From DASVTR01 sp036382855 (lineage in GTDB: Bacteria; Acidobacteriota; Blastocatellia; Pyrinomonadales; Pyrinomonadaceae), in contig DASVPO010000033.1 of assembly GCA_036382855.1 (NCBI GenBank), forward strand, positions 124,001 through 188,000: a stretch of DNA of 64,000 nt. Reading direction: 5' to 3'. This document shows positions 51,510 to 60,748 of the stretch, in pieces; the stretch's first letter is position 1, and the number at the start of each line of letters is the position of its first letter. The translations under genes and the position numbers were made by a program. A model generated the notes under the pieces. That model saw only the letters and a list, made by a program, of their open reading frames with translations. It made no database searches and was not told where the DNA came from.

Positions 51510-52211
51510 TTAACGTTGGTCGTCGTCGTTAGCCTGAACGGAGTCGCTAACGAGAATCGAGTCTTTAGTAGTAATGCTGGTTGCAGGAGGTGTTGTGACG
51601 GTTGGAGTCTTGTTAATCTGCGCGGGCGCTTTCGCTGCCTGCGCCTTGTGGGCCTGCACTTGCTGGTAATAGTCCTGAACGAAATCCTTGAAGGCTTGAT
51701 GGCCCCAGCTCGTGTAGAAGTCAAACTTCTTCATCTCGGCATAGGCTTGGTCAAAACTCCAGTCGTAAAACTTGAAGCGGTAAACGGCTCCCATAGAGCC
51801 TGTGCGGTGGCGGCCGCCAGCGCAGTGAACGTAGAACTTGCCGGTCTCAGGATCGCTGACGGTCTTCAGGAAAGCCGCCGTCGCTTCTTCCGTCGGATAC
51901 TTCTTGGAAATCATTGGAATGTTGACGTACTTCATTCCCAGAGATTCGACGATCGGCTTTTCGTAAGGCTTCGGGTCGTCGCGCAGGTCAATGATGGTCT
52001 TGATGCCCATCGCCGCTAAGACTTTGAAATCCTCTTCCTTGGGTTGCGCGCCCCTGTAGAAGCGCTCGTCCATCTGTCCGAAATTCTTAATCTTGGTCGT
52101 CTGAAGCGCTAACTGGTCGGCAGCCCCCTGCGCCAGTCCCACACTTGCCAGCATCAGAACAGCAATCAGCGCGCCCAGAGCGCTGCGGAAAGTTTTGTGA
52201 TTTAACTGCAT
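51510..52211 (-). CDS. exported dual-specificity phosphatase-like protein, copy 1
   Basis: A 233-residue protein with a signal peptide (LGALIAVLMLASVGLAQ). The cysteine-phosphatase loop is VHCAGGRHRTG (CX5R: Cys130, Arg136), and the upstream GIKTIIDLRDDP carries a likely general-acid Asp region. It has a low-complexity C-terminal tail (Thr/Ala/Pro-rich, about 185-233). The motif is that of dual-specificity/tyrosine phosphatases, here outside the cytoplasm. It is a paralogue of 53750-54337 (shared RNFG-YRG-QP start and GRHRTG). It is divergent from the kinase-like gene at 52637. Confidence 0.85.
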   Translation of the reverse strand: MQLNHKTFRSALGALIAVLMLASVGLAQGAADQLALQTTKIKNFGQMDERFYRGAQPKEEDFKVLAAMGIKTIIDLRDDPKPYEKPIVESLGMKYVNIPMISKKYPTEEATAAFLKTVSDPETGKFYVHCAGGRHRTGSMGAVYRFKFYDWSFDQAYAEMKKFDFYTSWGHQAFKDFVQDYYQQVQAHKAQAAKAPAQINKTPTVTTPPATSITTKDSILVSDSVQANDDDQR

Positions 52212-52636
52212 GCAGACATTCTCCTAAAGTCAAGACGCCCAATCTGCACAGCCCGAAGGTCTGAATTGGACATGAATAGGCTCAACTACAACTCGGAAAT
52301 TTAAACTTGGAGATTGAACCCCTCACCCCTCGAATCTTAGGTTAACAACTCCTTTTTTTCAAGAAGTTAGTTGACCGCTCTTTCAGATTACCAAACGTCC
52401 GTGTCAGGTTGCCATTCTTTATTTTACTGCCCGCGATGGCTCGCCCGACAGCACTCAACGCAAAAACAACTATGGCACGTCGTCTTCTAAGACGCTCTGA
52501 GCTTTAATTAGTTTGAAAGTTTTTGCGTATGATGCTATTTTGCCCGAAATCTCGCGTTACTAGATGAAGCCGTCCACACGGCCGGATTCGTCTCTCGCTT
52601 TTTACTCAACAGTTTTTCGACAGGAGGCCCCCAATT
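52212..52636. other. divergent intergenic region between phosphatase and kinase-like genes
   Basis: About 425 bases with a T-run at 52353-52359 and AT-rich stretches at 52410-52430 and 52500-52560. It should carry the divergent promoters; no clear consensus pair or gene was seen. Confidence 0.5.
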
Positions 52637-53719
52637 ATGTTTGCTGAAACAGGAAGACGTAAGGCGTTCGCTTTTTTGCTCATTCTGGTAGCAAGTTTTT
52701 CATCCTCAACTTTCGCCCAGAAAAAGCAGAAGCAGAAGAAACCACCGCTCCCAACGGGCACGCCCGTCCTCTGGCGCGACCCAGGCGATATTTCCACGCG
52801 CGATTTGCGCTACGGCTCAGGCTCGGCCGAACGCGCGCCCCTTGCTCCCTTCACCTTCGTAGCGGAAGATAAAATCGGCGCATCGCCCAAGTTTAAGGTG
52901 AAGGATGCGAACGGTTTAACGTGGGTGGTGAAACTCGGCGAGGAATCGCAGGCCGAAATCGTCGCCACGCGCCTTGTCTGGGCGATGGGCTATTTCGCCG
53001 AAGAGGGCTACTACCTTGAACGGGCCGAAATCAAGAATCTGCCGCGCCTTTCCCGTGGACAGGAGTTCGTAGAGGGCGGCACAACGGTGCGCAACGTGCG
53101 CTTTGAGCCGCGTCGCACGGGTGTTCGTCGCGGCGCTATCTGGGACTGGCTGCAAAATCCTTTCGTCGGCTCGCGCGAGTTGGACGGCTTGAAGGTGCTG
53201 ATGGTCCTGCTCGCCAACTACGACACGCGGCTCGACAATAATCGTATTCTTTTTGACAAAAATCCCGAGAGCGGTCAGATGGAAGCGCAGTATTATGTGA
53301 CCGACATAGGTGCGACGCTGGGCCACGTCGGCGGGCTTGGCGGCAAGCGTTCGAAGAATAATCTGGCCGATTACCGTTCGGCCAAGTTTGTCATCGGCGT
53401 GCAAGGCGGCGTCGTAGAGTTTGATTACAATACGACGCCGAAAGGTAGCGGCAAGTTCGCGTCCTTCTTCAATCCCGGCTACGCCAAACGGCAGGCCAAC
53501 AAGGAGAAGGCCATGCGTCGCATCCCCGTGGAGAACGCGCGCTGGATGGGAGAGCAGCTTTCTCGCCTGTCTGACGACCAACTGCGCGACGCTTTTCGCT
53601 CCGCAGGCTACGACAACAACACTACGGAAGGCTACATCAAGGTTCTGCGCGAGAGGATTAATCAACTGACGCGCCTGTCATCCTCTTCGTCGCCGTCGGC
53701 CTCCGCCACCAACAGGTAA
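52637..53719 (+). CDS. exported protein kinase-like protein, copy 2
   Basis: A 360-residue paralogue of the protein at 49420-50382, with a signal peptide (FAFLLILVASFSSSTFAQ) and the shared TGTPVLW segment. Kinase-like positions are Lys99 and Glu107 in WVVKLGEESQAE, Asp196 and Asn201/202 in LLANYDTRLDNNRIL, and Asp223 in YYVTDIGATLG. It also has an insert (about 265-290) and a Ser-rich C terminus. A strong AGGAGG site precedes the ATG. It is followed 30 bases later by the second exported phosphatase, so the pair is probably co-transcribed. Confidence 0.7.
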   Translation: MFAETGRRKAFAFLLILVASFSSSTFAQKKQKQKKPPLPTGTPVLWRDPGDISTRDLRYGSGSAERAPLAPFTFVAEDKIGASPKFKVKDANGLTWVVKLGEESQAEIVATRLVWAMGYFAEEGYYLERAEIKNLPRLSRGQEFVEGGTTVRNVRFEPRRTGVRRGAIWDWLQNPFVGSRELDGLKVLMVLLANYDTRLDNNRILFDKNPESGQMEAQYYVTDIGATLGHVGGLGGKRSKNNLADYRSAKFVIGVQGGVVEFDYNTTPKGSGKFASFFNPGYAKRQANKEKAMRRIPVENARWMGEQLSRLSDDQLRDAFRSAGYDNNTTEGYIKVLRERINQLTRLSSSSSPSASATNR

Positions 53720-53749
53720 ACTTACAGGAAGAACAATAAGGTGCAGCAC

Positions 53750-54337
53750 ATGATACGTAAGAACAAGCCCGCCGCAAGTTTTCATCTCGCGGCGCTCGCG
53801 GCAATCGTCTCGCTGCTGGCGCTGTCGAGCGTGACGATTCCTGCTCCGCGCACGGAAACATTCGGCGTCAGCATCAGAAACTTCGGCAAGGTTAACAACA
53901 ATTACTACCGTGGCTCGCAACCCACTCAGGAACAGGTTGCACAACTGAAGAGTCTGGGCATCAAGACGGTCGTTGACCTGCGCAAGGATTTTGTCCCGCA
54001 GGAAGCCGGATGGGTGCGCGGCGCAGGGATGCAGTATTTCAACATCCCGCTCAGAGCCAGCCGCGCGGCGACCGAAGAACAGACAGCCTACTTCTTAAGC
54101 CTCGTCAATAATCCGGCAAACTGGCCCGTCTACGTCCACTGCAAAGGCGGGCGACACAGAACCGGCGCTCTGACCGGCGTTTACCGCATCACACACGACA
54201 ACTGGACGGCAGATCAAGCCTTCAAGGAGATGAAGGAATACGATTTCGACGACGGCATCTTCGGCGGGCCTTCCTCGCAGAAGAACTTCGTCTATTCCTT
54301 CTACGAGCGCCACAAGACGGAAAGCCGTCAGAAGTAG
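53750..54337 (+). CDS. exported dual-specificity phosphatase-like protein, copy 2
   Basis: A 195-residue protein with an N-terminal signal-like helix (AALAAIVSLLALSSVTI). The phosphatase loop is VHCKGGRHRTG (Cys131, Arg137), preceded by GIKTVVDLRKDF. It lacks the low-complexity tail of its paralogue at 51510-52211. It starts at ATG 53750 with AAGG 6 bases upstream (GTG 53741 is the alternative). It is coupled to the kinase-like gene upstream. The predicted location is periplasm or cell surface. Confidence 0.85.
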   Translation: MIRKNKPAASFHLAALAAIVSLLALSSVTIPAPRTETFGVSIRNFGKVNNNYYRGSQPTQEQVAQLKSLGIKTVVDLRKDFVPQEAGWVRGAGMQYFNIPLRASRAATEEQTAYFLSLVNNPANWPVYVHCKGGRHRTGALTGVYRITHDNWTADQAFKEMKEYDFDDGIFGGPSSQKNFVYSFYERHKTESRQK

Positions 54338-54357
54338 GTCGTGCAGATAAAACTGCG

Positions 54358-54399
54358 AAGCATCTTGTAGCGCCGCGCGCAACAAGATGCTTCTTTTTT
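54358..54399 (+). terminator. intrinsic terminator
   Basis: AAGCATCTTGT (54358-54368) pairs with ACAAGATGCTT (54382-54392), followed by TCTTTTTTC. This is a standard stem plus T-run, just after the phosphatase stop and before the convergent propeller gene. Confidence 0.88.
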
Positions 54400-54419
54400 C
54401 CGACTAACGTTTTCTGACG

Positions 54420-55787
54420 TTACTTCGCAGCGCGCGGCGCTTCCGTGATAGCGAAGACGTGCTTGATGCCGCGCACGATGAGCATGTCGCCGGAGATGGC
54501 GGGCGTCGCCATCATCACTTCGCCCATCGGATTGACGGACAGCAGTTCGTGTTTCGGCCCTGCCTTGACGACGAAGATTTCGCCGTCTTCGCTGCTCAAG
54601 TAGATTTTACCGTCGGCAGCGACGGGCGAGGCCGTAAACGCGCCGCCACGGTCGGCCAGCCTTTGCTGGTAGACGCGCTCGCCCGTGCGCGCGTTGTAGG
54701 CCGTGAGCACGCCGCTGTTCGAGACGGTGTAAAGCAAATCTTCGTAGACGACGGGCGTCGGCATGTAAGGCCCGCCGCGTTTCTTGCTCCAGGCGATTGC
54801 GGCGGAGGATTCCTGTCCGTCTTTGAGCGTGATGTCGCCGTTTGCGCCGGGGCGAATGGCGTAGATGGGCTGAATGGGAGCGTAGCCGCTGGTGACGAAG
54901 ATTAAATCGTGCGCGACGAAGGGCGTCGGTGTTGTGATTTCGGAGTTGGGCGTCAAGCGCCAGAGTTCTTTGCCGGTTAAGGGGTCGTAGCCGCGTATGG
55001 CTTTCGTGCCGTTGGTGATGAGTTCGGCGCGCGTCTTGCCCTCGTAGACGGTCGGAGTGCCCCAGGATGGAATCTCCTCGCGCGCAGTCTTCCAGACCTG
55101 CTTGCCTGTCTTCAAATCGTAGGCCGCGATGAAGGAGTTTTTCTGTATGTCCGCCTGTAGGATGACGAGGTTCTTGTAGATGATGGGCGAACTGGCATAC
55201 TCCCACTGGTAATCGGGGTCGTAGAACCAGCCTGCGTCGAGCACGCCGGGGTCTTGCTTCCATTGAAGCTTGCCGTTCGTGTCGTAGCAGTACAAGCCTT
55301 CCGAGCCGAAGAGCGCGATGACGTGTTTGCCGTCAGTCGCGGGCGTCGAAGATGCGTGCGTTGCTTTCGGGTGACGCTTGACCTTGGGCAGTCCCTCGTA
55401 GGCGACGCGCTCCCAGAGGATTTTGCCCGTCTGTTTGTCCAGACAGTAGACCTTCCATGTGTGCTTTGATTCTTCCTTGACGGGCGCGACATCGCCGTAG
55501 AGGCCAAAGCGCGTCTCCTCTTTCGGATTGCTGCTGACGGCCGTCGTGATGAAGACGCGGTTACCCCAGACGACGGGACTCGAATGGGCCAACCCCGGAA
55601 TCTGTACTTTCCAGAGCACGTTGACAGACTTTTCGGCGTCCCACTTGACAGGCATATTCCTGCCTTCGGCCACGCCGGAAGCCGAAGGCCCGCGAAACGA
55701 AGGCCAGTTTTGCGCGAGACTCAAGCCCGCGCAGGCGACGAAGCAAAGCGAGAGGGATAAAAGACGTTTCATCATGTTCCTCATCAA
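54420..55787 (-). CDS. exported PQQ-like beta-propeller protein
   Basis: A 455-residue protein with a signal peptide (LLSLSLCFVACAGLSLAQ) followed at once by a PQQ/BamB-like propeller, with repeated W/Y-x-LD-TGK-LWE units. It is clearly paralogous to the propeller part of the 585-residue protein at 19021-20778, but without that protein's N-terminal extension. ATG codons at 55775 and 55772 are closer to a GAGGAAC ribosome site than the first ATG, so the true N terminus may be four or five residues shorter. It may be a structural or binding protein; no enzyme activity can be claimed. Confidence 0.8.
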   Translation of the reverse strand: MMRNMMKRLLSLSLCFVACAGLSLAQNWPSFRGPSASGVAEGRNMPVKWDAEKSVNVLWKVQIPGLAHSSPVVWGNRVFITTAVSSNPKEETRFGLYGDVAPVKEESKHTWKVYCLDKQTGKILWERVAYEGLPKVKRHPKATHASSTPATDGKHVIALFGSEGLYCYDTNGKLQWKQDPGVLDAGWFYDPDYQWEYASSPIIYKNLVILQADIQKNSFIAAYDLKTGKQVWKTAREEIPSWGTPTVYEGKTRAELITNGTKAIRGYDPLTGKELWRLTPNSEITTPTPFVAHDLIFVTSGYAPIQPIYAIRPGANGDITLKDGQESSAAIAWSKKRGGPYMPTPVVYEDLLYTVSNSGVLTAYNARTGERVYQQRLADRGGAFTASPVAADGKIYLSSEDGEIFVVKAGPKHELLSVNPMGEVMMATPAISGDMLIVRGIKHVFAITEAPRAAK

Positions 55788-55800
55788 TTTACAGTTTACA

Positions 55801-55864
55801 GTTTTTAGTTTTCAGTTTTCAGAAATGAGCAAACTGTCTTTGCTGAAAACTGAAAACTAAAAAC
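55801..55864. repeat. AT-rich 22-bp perfect inverted repeat with period-7 units
   Basis: The arms 55801-55822 and 55843-55864 are perfectly complementary and are built from TTTTCAG-type 7-base units; ACAGTTT copies continue just outside (55791-55800). The loop is 20 bases. It begins 4 bases after the stop of the ankyrin gene (minus strand), so it may end that transcript and protect the downstream propeller mRNA. The repeated composition also fits a dispersed palindromic element. Confidence 0.65.
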
Positions 55865-55867
55865 CGT

Positions 55868-56692
55868 CTATTCAATCTTCTTGAGAACTGTGGTGTTTGC
55901 TCCTTGCTTGAGCGAGAAGGCGGTTGTCTTGCCGTTCTCAACGGTGAAGCTGATGCTCACACCTTCAAAGTCCGTCGGCTTGAAGGTGGTCTTATCAACG
56001 ACGCTTAGGGCGAGCGGGTTCTGGCCCGTCGGGACAGCGTAGAGCTTGCCATCTTTCAAGGTGATGCCGATTTCAAGACCCTGCTTGCTTTTGTACTTCC
56101 CGACGTAAGACTGCAAAACTTCCGCTGAAACTTCCGGCGGCGGAACAGCCCCGGCCTTCCTGAGCATCTCGGCTATCTCAGCTTTCTTCTCATCGTTCAT
56201 GGAGGCGGCCAGCGCCGATGTCAACGTCTCGGGCTTCATGCCGCCGCGCGCGAGTGCAAGACGCACAAACTCCACATTGCCGCTGCGCGCTCCGGCCAGC
56301 AACACATCGTCCGCGCCCTCCGCGCCCTTTTCGAGCAGCGCCTTGACGATAGCCGTGTAGCCTTTGCCGGTGGCCCAGTCAAGCGGCGACGCTTTATAAA
56401 ACGTGTCGCGAACGTTTACGTCTGCCCCGCGTTCGAGAAGAATTTTCACGACCTCCGTGTGGCCCTTATCCGCTGCGTAGGAGAGCGCCGTTGCGCCGTA
56501 GCGAAACTTGGCGTTCACGTCCGCTCCCTTGTCGAGCAGCGCCTTAACGGCGACGGCATCGCCCTTGCGCGTGGCCTCCCAGAGTTGATCGTTAAGCTGC
56601 TGGCGTGCGTCCTGCGCGCTGGCGGCGGCTGCGAACGCAAAGCACAGTAAAACGTGCAGGAGAATGATTCGCTTCAGTGTCATAATTTTCAT
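55868..56692 (-). CDS. exported ankyrin-repeat protein with C-terminal DUF3471-like domain
   Basis: A 274-residue protein with a signal peptide (RIILLHVLLCFAFAAAASA). Three to four ankyrin repeats cover about residues 30-170 (KALLDKGADVNAKFRYGATA, VKILLERGADVNVRD, AIVKALLEKGA). A beta-rich C-terminal domain (about 190-274) starts LQSYVGKYKSKQGLEIGI, like DUF3471. Such fusions mediate protein binding outside the cytoplasm. No other partner gene is visible. Confidence 0.82.
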   Translation of the reverse strand: MKIMTLKRIILLHVLLCFAFAAAASAQDARQQLNDQLWEATRKGDAVAVKALLDKGADVNAKFRYGATALSYAADKGHTEVVKILLERGADVNVRDTFYKASPLDWATGKGYTAIVKALLEKGAEGADDVLLAGARSGNVEFVRLALARGGMKPETLTSALAASMNDEKKAEIAEMLRKAGAVPPPEVSAEVLQSYVGKYKSKQGLEIGITLKDGKLYAVPTGQNPLALSVVDKTTFKPTDFEGVSISFTVENGKTTAFSLKQGANTTVLKKIE

Positions 56693-56961
56693 TCCTCGCG
56701 ATGCGGTGGCCTTGAAGTCGAGCGCCCGATTTGCAAACAGGTAAAGCTCGCGCCACTCGTTCGGATGCGGTCTTTAACTAAACGCAGAACGCTCGCGCAG
56801 GGTTCAGGGAAATTCCGTTTTGTCTGGAATCCATTGCTCCAGTAATCGCTGCACTCTGGCCCTTGCGAGTTCAGGTATTATACATTAAGTGCTGATTAGG
56901 TAGCCTGCGCTGCAAGAGCCTTGAACGAACGGCTGAATCAAAAATCAGGGAGAGCGAAGCG

Positions 56962-57327
56962 ATGGAATATCTACCCATCAACTTAGATGAGAAGCTAGGC
57001 AAATTCTCCGAGCATTGGTCGCCGAAGGTGGTAGCGCAGATGAACGATTACCATTTCAAGCTGGCTAAGCTTGAGGGCGAGTTTGTCTGGCACAGCCACG
57101 CGGAGACGGACGAAGTGTTCATCGTCCTTGACGGTGAAATGGTGCTCGAATTTCGCGACGGGAGAATCAACCTCAAGGCGGGCGAGATGTTCGTCGTCCC
57201 CAAGGGCGTCGAGCACAGGCCCTCGGCCGCGAGCGAGTGCAAGGTGATGCTGGTCGAGCCTGCCGGCACGGTAAACACTGGCGACGCCGTGAGCGAACTG
57301 ACAGCTCAGGATAACGTCTGGGTCTAG
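56962..57327 (+). CDS. small cupin-domain protein
   Basis: A 121-residue single-domain cupin. Motif 1 is WHSHAETDEVFIVLDGEM (two His and a Glu as metal ligands), and motif 2 is GEMFVVPKGVEHRP (third His). Small cupins of this type act as isomerases, dioxygenases or ligand-binding proteins; the substrate is unknown. GGGAGAG precedes the ATG. A preceding AT-rich segment holds ACATTAAGTG (56882-56891), also seen upstream of the CHAT gene. Confidence 0.82.
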   Translation: MEYLPINLDEKLGKFSEHWSPKVVAQMNDYHFKLAKLEGEFVWHSHAETDEVFIVLDGEMVLEFRDGRINLKAGEMFVVPKGVEHRPSAASECKVMLVEPAGTVNTGDAVSELTAQDNVWV

Positions 57328-57720
57328 CGCATGACACGCCTTTCAAAAATTTCCAACTGCCTCCTAATACCTTCCCAACGGCCTCAAGAATTTCTCAACC
57401 ACGCTCACCTAATCTCCGTATCTGGAAACCCCAAAAGATTAAGGCGGGTCAGTATGGCAAACGTTTTTTGCTGACCGCCGAGGCGGGCCTTAAATCAGTT
57501 TGCGTCGGCAATGCGGAGAGCGGCGACGCTTTCAATCGCGGGCTTGTCCGAAGGCGACTCTCCTCCACGCTGCACTATAAAGCCCGACCGACCTCCGAAT
57601 ATTGTTCTTGCTCAATTAAGCACTGTTCCTCACCCCGCTGGAACAAGCGCTCGGGAAGGAGCACGGTTGCTCGGCGCGGCCCTGCTCATTGTGTTACGCC
57701 GCCATCAGGAGTCTCACGAC
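57328..57720. other. intergenic region upstream of the PD40/FG-GAP gene
   Basis: About 390 bases. The upstream open frame of the next gene extends back to 57511, but those 70 codons lack a ribosome site and do not resemble a protein I know; I treat them as non-coding. No other element was seen. Confidence 0.45.
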
Positions 57721-60549
57721 ATGACACATAATCCGTTACAACTCTTTGCGACCATCTTAGTTTATCTTCGACGCTTCCACATCAAAGATAGTCTCAAGGC
57801 ACAGACTGCCCTTCGAAGGAATGTCCGGCAAATCTTGCTCGTCGTCTTCATTCTGCTTTGCGCCGCAGCGCCGGAAGCGTGGGCGGCCGCTCCCTTGTCC
57901 GACACGCTCAGCCACTCGGCCACCACGCCCGTCAACTGGGTCGGCACGGCGACCGGCCCAGCGAGCTCCAGCGCCGTCACATCCTGCCGTGAAGGCTTCG
58001 ATTGCGACACCTTTATTCTGACCTACGACGGGACGACCGCTGACTGGGCGGGCAAGACTTCCCTCATCAGGATTAGCTGGCAATTTCCGACGACAGATTA
58101 TGATCTCTACATCATCAGAGAATTGCCCAACGGCCAGCAATATGTTCTGGCACAGTCCACCAATGACCCGACGAACACACACGCCACGCATGAAGAGATT
58201 GATTTTAGTCCGGCCTTTTATGGGACGGGCCGTTATCTGGTGCGCGTGATGTATGCGGCCGCGTCGTTTATGGACCAGTACAGCGGCTCGGCCGTGGTTG
58301 CGCCCTACGAAAACTCCTGCCGTGTGCCCGGCCTGACCGTGCTCAGCGACATGGCCGGGGATTCGGTTGACTCGCAACCGAACCACGACATCGAAAGCGT
58401 CTCAATCGCGGAGCCTTACATGGTCGGGACAAGCAAGCTTGTCTTCACGATGAAGGTTGCGGGGCTGGAATCGCTCTCGACGCAAACCTTCTGGCGCATC
58501 TACTTCCGCACGCCAAACGCAATCGGAGAGCGCTACTTCGTTGACATGAGAACCATTACCGCCATCAACGGCGACAACTCAATCGTCAATCAAGTCAGTT
58601 ATAAATATGGCACGGGCGATGGCGTCACGCTCGGCGATGCAGACGAAGGCCACTACAACCCGCAGGCCGGAACAATCACCATCACCATCTCCAGAGACAA
58701 GATAGGCAATCCGCAGCCGAATCAATCTCCCGCGCAGAGGTTGGAGCAGATCTACGCGCAGGTCATCTTCGGCGCATCATCAGTTGATAGCGTGCCCAAC
58801 AGGGATTTCGATTTATCGCAGGCCCAGTACACAATCGTCGGCAACAGCACGTGCAACGCCGGGAAAGTCGCCTTCATCACCAACATTGACGGCAACAACG
58901 AGGTCTACGTCATGGATGCACAGGGCACTAATCCCGTCAACATGACCAGCCACACGGCAACCGAATACAGTCCTTCATGGTCGCCCGACGGGCGCAAGCT
59001 CACGTTTGCCAGTTCGCGCTCCAATAGCCACGACATCTTCGCTATGGATTCAAACGGCAGTAATCTAACCAACCTGACGAACATACAAGGCTCCGACCTT
59101 GAGCCTTCTTGGTCGCCGGATGGCAAGCAAATCGCCTTCGTCAGTTGGCGCGACACCAACCTGACGACAGGCACAGCGCAGCTTTACGTGATGAACCCAA
59201 GCGGCACGAATCAGACGAGGCTCACCTTCGACGTAAACAATTATCGCGGCCCTTCATGGTCGCCAGACGGACGCCAGATTGCCTTCTGGGGTGGCCCCGG
59301 CCGCTCGCAAATCTACGTCATCAACGCCAACGGCACTAACATGAGGCCGCTGACCACAGACAACCTCATGCCGTATGAAAACATACACAGCGCATGGTCG
59401 CCCGACGGCTCGCGCATCGCGTTCAGCTCAAACCGCGACGGCGACTACGACATCTACGTGATGAACTCGGACGGCAGCAACGTCCACAGAGTAATGGATT
59501 CGACGGGCGATGATTTCAGCCCCGCATGGTCGCCAGACGGAATGTGCATCGTCTTTACCAGCAACCGCAACGGCAACGCAGAGCTATACGCCATGAACGC
59601 AGACGGCAGCAACCAGACGAGATTGACTAACAGCCCTGCGACCGAAGCTACGCCCGCATGGCAGCCCGTCTCTCAAACCGTTCTTACTTCGCAGCCAGCG
59701 CCTCCCGCCATCTTAGTCAAGACCTCTGATTTCGACGGCGACAACAAGGACGACATAGCCATCTTCCGTCCGAGTAATTCCTCATGGCAGATTATCAACA
59801 GCCTGACCGGGACAAACAGAATTCAGTCGTTCGGACAGAGCGGAGACGTGCCCGTGCCCGGCGACTACGACGGCGACGGCAAGACGGACCTCGCCACCTT
59901 CACGCCGCGCGATGGAAGCTGGCAAATCTTCAAGAGCCAGGCGCAGGTTCTAACCATCATGCCGATGGGACAAAAGGGCGACTATCCTGCTCCGGGCGAC
60001 TACGATGGCGACGGCAAAACAGACATCGCCTTCTTCCGCCCCGTTGAAGGTAAGTGGTACATCTTCCAGAGTTCGAACAACGTCGTCAGAGAACAGCTAT
60101 GGGGCACAACGTATGACAGGCCAGCGCCGGGAGATTACGACGGCGATGGTCGTACGGATATTGCTGTCTGGAGGACGAACGAAGGCGTCTGGTACATCCG
60201 AAGGAGCACAGGTGGAACGCAGAGCCGCCTCTGGGGTATTCGCGGAGACGTGCTCGTGCCTGCGGATTACGATGGCGACGGCAAAACAGACATTGCCATC
60301 TTCCGCCCCTTAGACGGCACTTGGTACATCATTAAAAGCCTGACTAACACGGGCACAACGCAACGCTTCGGCGACGGCGGCGAGGCAATCGTCCCGGCAG
60401 ATTATGATGGCGACGGAAAGACTGACCTTGCCGTCAGGCGGCTCAGCAATAACAGTTGGTACATACTGAACAGCAGCGACGGCACGACCAGAATTCAACA
60501 ATGGGGTCAAACCGGCGACATCCCGATTCAGTATCTGGGTTTCAATTAG
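57721..60549 (+). CDS. large exported protein with PD40/TolB-like and FG-GAP-type repeats
   Basis: A 942-residue protein. After a membrane or signal segment (LLVVFILLCAAAPEAWA) comes a beta-rich region (about 55-370). Six to seven PD40/TolB-type propeller repeats of about 43 residues follow (SWSPDGRKLTFASSRS and similar, about 378-650), then about seven FG-GAP/VCBS-type repeats of about 43 residues with calcium-binding loops such as DYDGDGKTDIAIFRP (about 655-942). CAGGAG lies about 10 bases before ATG 57721. It is probably a secreted or surface-bound protein in ligand or matrix binding; no catalytic residues were identified. Confidence 0.8.
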   Translation: MTHNPLQLFATILVYLRRFHIKDSLKAQTALRRNVRQILLVVFILLCAAAPEAWAAAPLSDTLSHSATTPVNWVGTATGPASSSAVTSCREGFDCDTFILTYDGTTADWAGKTSLIRISWQFPTTDYDLYIIRELPNGQQYVLAQSTNDPTNTHATHEEIDFSPAFYGTGRYLVRVMYAAASFMDQYSGSAVVAPYENSCRVPGLTVLSDMAGDSVDSQPNHDIESVSIAEPYMVGTSKLVFTMKVAGLESLSTQTFWRIYFRTPNAIGERYFVDMRTITAINGDNSIVNQVSYKYGTGDGVTLGDADEGHYNPQAGTITITISRDKIGNPQPNQSPAQRLEQIYAQVIFGASSVDSVPNRDFDLSQAQYTIVGNSTCNAGKVAFITNIDGNNEVYVMDAQGTNPVNMTSHTATEYSPSWSPDGRKLTFASSRSNSHDIFAMDSNGSNLTNLTNIQGSDLEPSWSPDGKQIAFVSWRDTNLTTGTAQLYVMNPSGTNQTRLTFDVNNYRGPSWSPDGRQIAFWGGPGRSQIYVINANGTNMRPLTTDNLMPYENIHSAWSPDGSRIAFSSNRDGDYDIYVMNSDGSNVHRVMDSTGDDFSPAWSPDGMCIVFTSNRNGNAELYAMNADGSNQTRLTNSPATEATPAWQPVSQTVLTSQPAPPAILVKTSDFDGDNKDDIAIFRPSNSSWQIINSLTGTNRIQSFGQSGDVPVPGDYDGDGKTDLATFTPRDGSWQIFKSQAQVLTIMPMGQKGDYPAPGDYDGDGKTDIAFFRPVEGKWYIFQSSNNVVREQLWGTTYDRPAPGDYDGDGRTDIAVWRTNEGVWYIRRSTGGTQSRLWGIRGDVLVPADYDGDGKTDIAIFRPLDGTWYIIKSLTNTGTTQRFGDGGEAIVPADYDGDGKTDLAVRRLSNNSWYILNSSDGTTRIQQWGQTGDIPIQYLGFN

Positions 60550-60590
60550 AAACAATGCGAACAGAGTCTCCTTTAGAGACTTCTGTTAAT

Positions 60591-60728
60591 AGTCCGGCGC
60601 TTTATCGCCGGGTGTAGTTGACGCGAAAATTTAATAGTCCCTTCATGGACGGCTGAAACTTCAGCCGTCCATGAAGGGACTATTAAACTATATTCTCGTC
60701 TTCTGCCCCGGCGATAAAGCGCCGGACT
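60591..60728. repeat. nested inverted repeats: three terminator-like hairpins between convergent genes
   Basis: Outer arms 60591-60612 and 60707-60728 are perfectly complementary (22 bases). Inside, 60630-60657 and 60660-60687 form a second perfect 28-base inverted repeat around 2 bases. Each outer arm is itself a small hairpin (CCGGCG-6-CGCCGG), and the right one is followed by ACTTTTTT, a good intrinsic terminator for the plus strand. The block lies between the convergent PD40 gene (stop 60549) and the SurA-DsbA gene (stop 60749). It may be a compound terminator or a palindromic mobile repeat. Confidence 0.75.
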
Positions 60729-60748
60729 TTTTTCGTCAGTCGCCCGTA

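Noticed and set aside
57511..57720. 70-codon N-terminal extension of the PD40/FG-GAP gene
   Set aside because: No ribosome site, and the signal segment follows the ATG at 57721, which has CAGGAG upstream.
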